Shown piece by piece: positions 39,629-43,137 of a stretch of DNA of 43,137 nucleotides. This DNA comes from a virus. Each line of letters begins with the position of its first letter. The stretch's first letter is position 1. The notes beneath the pieces are model-generated. The model saw nothing but the letters and a program-made list of their open reading frames with translations, did no database searches and was not told the DNA's origin. Position numbers and translations under genes: made by a program. The stretch is taken from positions 1 through 43,137 of the IMG/VR virus record IMGVR_UViG_3300032117_000058. One strand, 5' to 3'.

Positions 39629-39870
39629 CTAAAGAAGAAATTATAGAGATGGCTAAAGAAGCTGGATTGGCTATTGGCGTTGCTTTGGATGGCTCAAAGT
39701 CCGTTGGAAAGCATGAAGACAAATCGTTTGCTATTGGTCGTTTGCCACTAGAAGACTTTGTGGCTTTTGCCAAACTGGTAGCAGAAAAAGAACGTGAAAA
39801 GTGTGCAGAATTAATACCTCCGCAATATTTTCATTTTCGTGATTGGATACGAGCAAGGGGAAAAGAATGA
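39625..39870 (+). CDS. small protein, second of a tandem pair (81 aa)
   Basis: The ATG at 39625 is chosen because it overlaps the previous TGA and has AAGGGG seven bases upstream. The longer alternative start lies inside the first paralogue. The sequence MTKEEIIEMAKEAGL, FAKLVAEKEREKCA and WIRARGKE closely tracks the 70-aa copy. Again the C-terminal codons contain AAGGGG for the following gene. Confidence 0.72.
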   Translation: MTKEEIIEMAKEAGLAIGVALDGSKSVGKHEDKSFAIGRLPLEDFVAFAKLVAEKEREKCAELIPPQYFHFRDWIRARGKE

Positions 39871-39989
39871 AAACAAAACATCCATCTTATTGTTGCCAAA
39901 AATGTGGTGAATTGATTGGTTGGATTGGTCGGGTTCTGCCGTTTCACAAATGCAAGGAGAAAAAACATGAATCCATTACCAACATATAA
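39867..39989 (+). CDS. 40-aa zinc-ribbon micropeptide
   Basis: Begins at ATG 39867 (ATGA overlap with the previous stop, AAGGGG upstream). The sequence MKTKHPSYCCQKCGELIGW then PFHKCK provides a CxxC and a later H-x-C, a small zinc-ribbon. It ends by overlapping the next gene's beginning. It is likely a nucleic-acid or protein-binding peptide. Confidence 0.6.
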   Translation: MKTKHPSYCCQKCGELIGWIGRVLPFHKCKEKKHESITNI

Positions 39990-40221
39990 AGAAAATGGTG
40001 AGTTAGATACTAGATTAAGGGTAGACCCAATAACAGGTGACGTAGGAATTGGAACGGCTAAAGAAGTTGTTACCTTTTACAAACCTCCTGAACCAGTTGG
40101 TTATTGGTGTTTGTATGGTGGTGGGCCTACAACAACATTTGCAATGTATCAAAAGCCAACTGATGAACAAATTAAAAACACAACTGAGTTGTTGGGATGG
40201 ATTTGGAAGGATGCGAAATGA
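39967..40221 (+). CDS. hypothetical protein (84 aa)
   Basis: ATG 39967 has GGAG seven bases upstream. It begins NPLPTYKENGELDTRLRVDP and includes GYWCLYGGGPTTTFAM and ELLGWIWKDAK. No motif recognised. It overlaps the end of the zinc-ribbon peptide and the start of the next gene. Confidence 0.55.
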   Translation: MNPLPTYKENGELDTRLRVDPITGDVGIGTAKEVVTFYKPPEPVGYWCLYGGGPTTTFAMYQKPTDEQIKNTTELLGWIWKDAK

Positions 40222-40997
40222 CTAAAGATGAAGCATTACAACTTGCCTTGGATTCAATGAAAGAAATCATACATTGGTATGCTGTTCGTGATAGAAATGA
40301 TGTTTTTTTAAATTTTGTTGACCAGAATCCTGAAATACAAAAAATAATGAAATCCATCACCGCCATTAAAGAAACACTAGAAACAAAAGAAGGACTATTA
40401 GACAGAAAATCTTATTTGCTTGGTTTATACGATCAAAAATCTAGGTTAGAACTAGAAACAAAAGATGAGCCTGTGTCGGATAAATTAGAACGTTTGCTAT
40501 GGGAGTTTATTGACTTAAAAGCCATGCATCCAAATCACAATCCTGATCCAAGAACATGGCCTCATGTTTTTGCATATGCTCCAAAGCCAAACCATCTTGT
40601 TGCATGGGGCATGGAAAAGGACGGTGTTATCCTTGATGTAATCTGCCCTGCCGAACATGAGCGTGAAGAAGGTAGTTATACAGTACCTCTTTACACCTCA
40701 CCACAAATAAAAACAAAAGATGAGCCTGTGGCATTGGTAGCAGAAGTTCACATAAGTCGCTATACCATTGAATGGACAAATGGACCACTGCCACAAGGTA
40801 CAAAGCTCTACACCACACCACAACGCACATTTGTAGGATTGACAGATGAAGACATGAATAAGGCTTTAGATTATTGGTCTGACGATTCTCGAAGTGCATA
40901 TGGTGGTGCTCATAGTGCATCAGGTGAATATGTAGACATGATTGAAACATGGCGTTACATCGAAGCCATGCTGAAAGAAAAAAATAATTATGCGTAA
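40218..40997 (+). CDS. modular hypothetical protein (259 aa)
   Basis: The ATG at 40218 has AAGGA six bases upstream and an ATGA overlap. It begins TKDEALQLALDSMKEIIHWY, then has modules separated by TKDEPV (two copies, from a 20-nt exact DNA repeat) and endings VPLYTSPQ and KLYTTPQ. This patchwork is typical of long modular phage 'DEALKLALEAL' proteins with swapped segments. Its C-terminus overlaps the end of the endolysin gene on the other strand by 10 bp. Function unknown. Confidence 0.65.
   Translation: MTKDEALQLALDSMKEIIHWYAVRDRNDVFLNFVDQNPEIQKIMKSITAIKETLETKEGLLDRKSYLLGLYDQKSRLELETKDEPVSDKLERLLWEFIDLKAMHPNHNPDPRTWPHVFAYAPKPNHLVAWGMEKDGVILDVICPAEHEREEGSYTVPLYTSPQIKTKDEPVALVAEVHISRYTIEWTNGPLPQGTKLYTTPQRTFVGLTDEDMNKALDYWSDDSRSAYGGAHSASGEYVDMIETWRYIEAMLKEKNNYA
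40456..40475 (+). repeat. 20-bp exact direct repeat, copy 1 (copy 2 at 40711-40730)
   Basis: A 20-base stretch containing AAAGATGAGCCTGTG is identical at 40456-40475 and 40711-40730, both within the 259-aa gene and in frame, coding for TKDEPV. It marks the borders of duplicated or swapped modules. Confidence 0.7.
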
Positions 40998-41416
40998 GGT
41001 CTTGTGCCTGTCTTATCAATGATAAGAGCTTGTCTTCTAGGTTTACCATTAGGATCATTAGGAACGCTGATATGTGTCCAACGATCAAATTCACGAATTA
41101 CTTGGTCAAATGGTAAATCACTTTTAATGATTGTTTGAACAACTTGATCCGGTGTCATTCCGGGAATTCTTAGGTCAGCCGCACACCCTACACGATGTTG
41201 AGATGTGTCTTTTGAACCAACAGCATCATTCACGGCCTTACTGCGAAATGCAGAATTAACCATTACTGGTTTGTTATCCAACAGTTTTTTAACGTCTTCA
41301 AGAAATGTAGCCAAACGCAAAAGATTGGCTTTTTCTGATTCATTGGGAGTATTGTCAAATTCACGATGTTCTGTGATTGTCAATTCTTCAATTGTAAAGT
41401 GTTCTGTGAGATTCAT
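40988..41416 (-). CDS. M15-type endolysin, D-Ala-D-Ala carboxypeptidase fold (142 aa)
   Basis: The whole protein is a Peptidase_M15_3 domain: FTIEELTITEHREFDNTP, VMVNSAFRSKAVNDAVG, then TSQHRVGCAADL (H74, D81) and DRWTHISV (H115), giving the zinc triad His-Asp-His. It would cut peptidoglycan peptide bridges at the end of infection. It has no signal sequence, so it needs the holin encoded directly upstream. Its 3' end overlaps the convergent plus-strand gene by 10 bp. Confidence 0.92.
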   Translation of the reverse strand: MNLTEHFTIEELTITEHREFDNTPNESEKANLLRLATFLEDVKKLLDNKPVMVNSAFRSKAVNDAVGSKDTSQHRVGCAADLRIPGMTPDQVVQTIIKSDLPFDQVIREFDRWTHISVPNDPNGKPRRQALIIDKTGTRPYA

Positions 41417-41913
41417 TATTTTGCGGGTGTTGATTGGTGAAGAAGAATGTCTTTGTTTTGGCTTGATGCAGAGCTACCAAAATAAAAAGCGATGATACCT
41501 GTCCAAGCTGTTCCAAGAGATCCAAGCATAATCATTAGAGCTTGACTTGATGAATCAACTTTTCCGGTCATAAGACCACCAAGTATTCCAAAAAATCCAA
41601 CTGTGATAAGAATAGCAAGCAAAGGCGGTATAAAACTTTTAGTGTTTGATTGCATATCCCTAGCTGATTTGCGATCTTGTACGGCTAGTTGCTCAAAGTC
41701 TAATCCCAATTCTTGAGCTTTTGCTTTCAATGCAAGTTCAGCAGATTGAATGCCAGCTATTTGGTCGGCGGTGAGCTTTCCAGAGTTAATGGTGTCTTGA
41801 ACAGCACTAGGATCAACGCCTATTGCTTTGGATACGGCTTCTACTGCCATGCCCGCCAATGGGCCTCCTAATGCGCTTGCGATGGTAGGGGCGATTGATT
41901 CGATCCAACTCAT
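41416..41913 (-). CDS. 3TM-type holin-like protein (165 aa)
   Basis: The ATG at 41913 has GGAGG seven bases upstream and an ATGA overlap with the -1 frame of the upstream gene. N-terminal IESIAPTIASALGGPLAGMAVEAVSKAIG is amphipathic. FIPPLLAILITVGFFGILGGLM and LMIMLGSLGTAWTGIIAFYF are membrane helices. This matches the GTA_holin_3TM family. It would permeabilise the inner membrane for the endolysin, whose start it overlaps. Confidence 0.82.
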   Translation of the reverse strand: MSWIESIAPTIASALGGPLAGMAVEAVSKAIGVDPSAVQDTINSGKLTADQIAGIQSAELALKAKAQELGLDFEQLAVQDRKSARDMQSNTKSFIPPLLAILITVGFFGILGGLMTGKVDSSSQALMIMLGSLGTAWTGIIAFYFGSSASSQNKDILLHQSTPAK

Positions 41914-42484
41914 TTTGTATCCTCCAAATGATATTTGCTCTTTTGATAATCTTGATGTACCCAATACATTAAACCGGCTATTTCCAATGTTATCAAAAAC
42001 ACGGCAATAATGACGATTGCTCTAACTTGATACTTTTCAATAATTGCTCTACGTTTCCTAAGAGCTTCTTGTGCGGCTTTTTTGCCTCTCGCTCAGCGGC
42101 CTCCTGCTCCTTTCTGAGCTTTGCCCTTTCTTGTTCAAACTCTGTCCAAATCGCTCCCCAACCGGGCGTTTGGTAGATCAAAAAGTCTTTTAATTCTCTT
42201 TCCGATTCCTGCAATTGACGCAATTTCATAATATTGTCAAATGCACGTTTGTTCAGGCTTTCCCCTCTAGCAGGAGGTTTTTTCTTTGATTCTTCAACAG
42301 CTACAGCCATTGCCTCGCTGTGTTCCATAAAAGCACCAATGTGCCCTGTAACTTCAGCAGTAATTTCAGCTACATCACCGCCAACTTCTTTGGCTTCTTT
42401 GTACAGTTCTACGCATCTTTTGACCCCTGCTATTGCTCCTTGAGCCAACGAAAATGCGGCTGAAATGGAGATAGGATCAAGCAT
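41910..42484 (-). CDS. membrane-anchored form of the lysis protein made by -1 frameshift (~191 aa)
   Basis: If ribosomes slip at 42083-42077 the protein keeps its first 136 residues and continues for 55 more: a basic helix (QEALRKRRAIIEKYQVRA), a transmembrane segment (IVIIAVFLITLEIAGLMYW) and a short tail ending EDTK. The -1 frame has no start codon of its own and begins just after a stop, yet it stops with an ATGA overlapping the holin start. Homologous-looking proteins in other phages have one continuous frame with a C-terminal membrane helix. The alternative is a sequencing error in the A6 run. Confidence 0.65.
41993..42484 (-). CDS. lysis-module protein, unshifted soluble form (163 aa)
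   Basis: Starts MLDPISISAAFSLAQGAIAG, then a charged helical protein with VELYKEAKEVGGDVAEITAEV and a Glu/Arg/Ala-rich coiled coil (TEFEQERAKLRKEQEAAE). Without slippage it ends in LLKSIKLEQSSLLPCF and lacks a membrane helix. It lies between the 61-aa membrane peptide and the holin. The 'DPIs--aAf--aq-avag-k---elyke' opening recalls a widespread family encoded beside holins in aquatic phages. Confidence 0.7.
   Translation of the reverse strand: MLDPISISAAFSLAQGAIAGVKRCVELYKEAKEVGGDVAEITAEVTGHIGAFMEHSEAMAVAVEESKKKPPARGESLNKRAFDNIMKLRQLQESERELKDFLIYQTPGWGAIWTEFEQERAKLRKEQEAAEREAKKPHKKLLGNVEQLLKSIKLEQSSLLPCF
42077..42083 (-). promoter_or_regulatory. canonical -1 frameshift heptamer A AAA AAG
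   Basis: The frame reads GCA-AAA-AAG, which is the X XXY YYZ heptamer A AAA AAG (as in E. coli dnaX). An AGGAGG lies 16 bases upstream, which could act as a stimulatory internal Shine-Dalgarno. A weak GCTCT/AGAGC stem starts 11 bases downstream. Confidence 0.65.
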
Positions 42485-42485
42485 T

Positions 42486-42671
42486 TTATTTTCTCAAAAC
42501 TAACTCTAGCAGAAGTAAAATAATTGCGCCTGTTCCACCAATAAAGATGGTTTCCAAGCGTTTTAATCGAGCATTCACACCACGCATTTGCTGATCTATA
42601 CCCTCATACCGAACAGCACATACATCAACGTGAGAGTCGATTTTCTTATCCACGTCTGCTAGAGTAGTCAT
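42486..42671 (-). CDS. XhlA-like small lysis membrane protein (61 aa)
   Basis: ATG 42671 is selected because it lies next to the stop of the 74-aa gene. The longer frame would overlap that gene. Helical IDSHVDVCAVRYEGIDQQMRG and VNARLKRLETIFIG are followed by a membrane segment GAIILLLLELVL and ending RK. This layout (coiled coil then C-terminal membrane helix) is that of haemolysin XhlA-type holin partners. Confidence 0.65.
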   Translation of the reverse strand: MTTLADVDKKIDSHVDVCAVRYEGIDQQMRGVNARLKRLETIFIGGTGAIILLLLELVLRK

Positions 42672-42672
42672 T

Positions 42673-42897
42673 TTAAGCGGCAGGTGTTGCTTCGGCAGGA
42701 GCTTCAGCAGGTTGAGATGCGTTGGCGGCATCTTCCAAAGCCTTCATTTGTGCGCCTACAGCTTGTTGAAACATAATAACAAGCATAGCAGTCTCTGCCG
42801 ATGGTTTTGAAGCAATATAGCCCCAAACTTGGTTAACCAAACTGGCGGGGATTGTAATGGGTTGATTTTGAAAAATTTGTTCAGGTGTTAGCATCAT
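42673..42897 (-). CDS. hypothetical protein of the lysis region (74 aa)
   Basis: Two adjacent ATG codons lie after AAGGA. The second (42894) is better spaced. It begins LTPEQIFQNQPITIPASLVNQVWGYIASKP, has a helical middle and ends in an Ala/Pro/Glu-rich tail (QPAEAPAEATPAA). It sits between a fibre gene and the lysis cluster. Function unknown. Confidence 0.6.
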   Translation of the reverse strand: MMLTPEQIFQNQPITIPASLVNQVWGYIASKPSAETAMLVIMFQQAVGAQMKALEDAANASQPAEAPAEATPAA

Positions 42898-42934
42898 AGT
42901 TCCTTAAAATGGCGAAATTGCCATAACTATTATA

Positions 42935-43137
42935 TCAAGCAATGTTTGCGGCTTTCAAGCGTGCTCTGAGAGATTTAAGCTCTGCAATGATATTAGCCAT
43001 CATTTCGGGAGTAGACAAATCAACCATTTGATAAACTGGATCACCTTTTGAATCAACTGCATTGGCTTCACCAACTACAGCATTAGAAACTACAGCTTGA
43101 ACTTCATCTGCGATAAATCCTGTATCAGCTTGACCAG
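42935..43137 (-). CDS. 3' part of another tail fibre with S74 chaperone domain
   Basis: A minus-strand frame open from the right edge ends at 42935. Its translation contains GFIADEVQAVV, ANAVDSKGDPVYQMVDLS and a terminal LKSLRARLKAANIA. This is the C-terminal half of a peptidase S74 domain, which closes long phage fibres. The gene's start is outside the window, so this is a second S74 fibre besides the 1661-aa one. Confidence 0.85.
   Translation of the reverse strand, partial: GQADTGFIADEVQAVVSNAVVGEANAVDSKGDPVYQMVDLSTPEMMANIIAELKSLRARLKAANIA

Noticed and set aside
41015-41029. CTTATC-AAT-GATAAG hairpin as terminator for the rightward operon
   Set aside because: The stem is short and AT-rich with no T-run, and it lies within endolysin codons.
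1-43137. Window as a closed circular genome with the left-edge gene continuing at the right edge
   Set aside because: Joining position 1 to 43137 on the minus strand puts the MDKVTLS frame one base out of phase with the S74 frame, and only ~74 residues would result, too few for a fibre. A gap of unknown size must lie between.
1-43137. CRISPR array, insertion sequence, integrase or lysogeny repressor
   Set aside because: No regularly spaced repeats, no transposase or recombinase motifs, and no CI-like repressor were seen. The small helix-turn-helix proteins are not enough to call lysogeny.

Overview
The window is most of the genome of a tailed phage with a contractile tail (myovirus morphology). 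It has a sheath, a tube, and a baseplate built from hub, spike, plug, gp25-like and J-like proteins. The DNA is AT-rich and almost completely coding, with many ATGA or TAATG gene junctions. No integrase, lysogeny repressor, tRNA or CRISPR array is visible. The host is probably a Gram-negative bacterium. Several small accessory families feel like those of phages of freshwater betaproteobacteria, but that is an impression and not a result. Both ends cut through genes, so the window is not a closed genome.

Layout. Positions 1-26.7 kb (minus strand) hold the virion genes. Read from right to left these are terminase small and large subunits, portal, MuF-like protein, a Nudix-containing DUF2213 morphogenesis protein, cement and major capsid proteins, connector and neck proteins, sheath, tube, a tail-assembly chaperone with a canonical -1 frameshift site (T TTT TTA), a tape measure with a muralytic domain, baseplate, and repetitive tail fibres ending in an S74 chaperone domain. 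Positions 27.1-31.0 kb (minus) hold a 7-deazaguanine DNA-modification operon: winged-helix protein, ParB-like protein with a gutted methyltransferase domain, DpdA-type transglycosylase, a PTPS-like protein, FolE, QueD-like and QueE. It runs into the terminase genes with only a 31-bp gap. Positions 31.1-35.5 kb (minus) hold DUF932, small early proteins, HNH and VRR-NUC-like nucleases and a DUF1376 replication protein.

Positions 35.5-35.75 kb form a divergent control region with two back-to-back sigma70-like promoters and a structured leader. Positions 35.75-41.0 kb (plus) hold a recombination pair (ERF annealing protein and lambda-type exonuclease) followed by many tiny genes, including three small membrane proteins, a zinc-ribbon peptide and a tandem paralogue pair. 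Positions 41.0-42.9 kb (minus) hold a lysis module: M15 endolysin, 3TM-type holin, and a gene whose membrane-anchored form is only made by a -1 shift on A AAA AAG. At the right edge is the C-terminus of a second S74 fibre.

How it fits together: FolE, QueD and QueE would convert GTP to 7-carboxy-7-deazaguanine, and DpdA would exchange it (or a host-processed derivative) for guanine in phage DNA to evade restriction. No QueC is present in the window, so the final base is uncertain. The most unusual items are the lysis-gene frameshift, the ParB protein lacking a methyltransferase core, the winged-helix gene whose ribosome binding site lies in a terminator stem, and the structured leader RNA.
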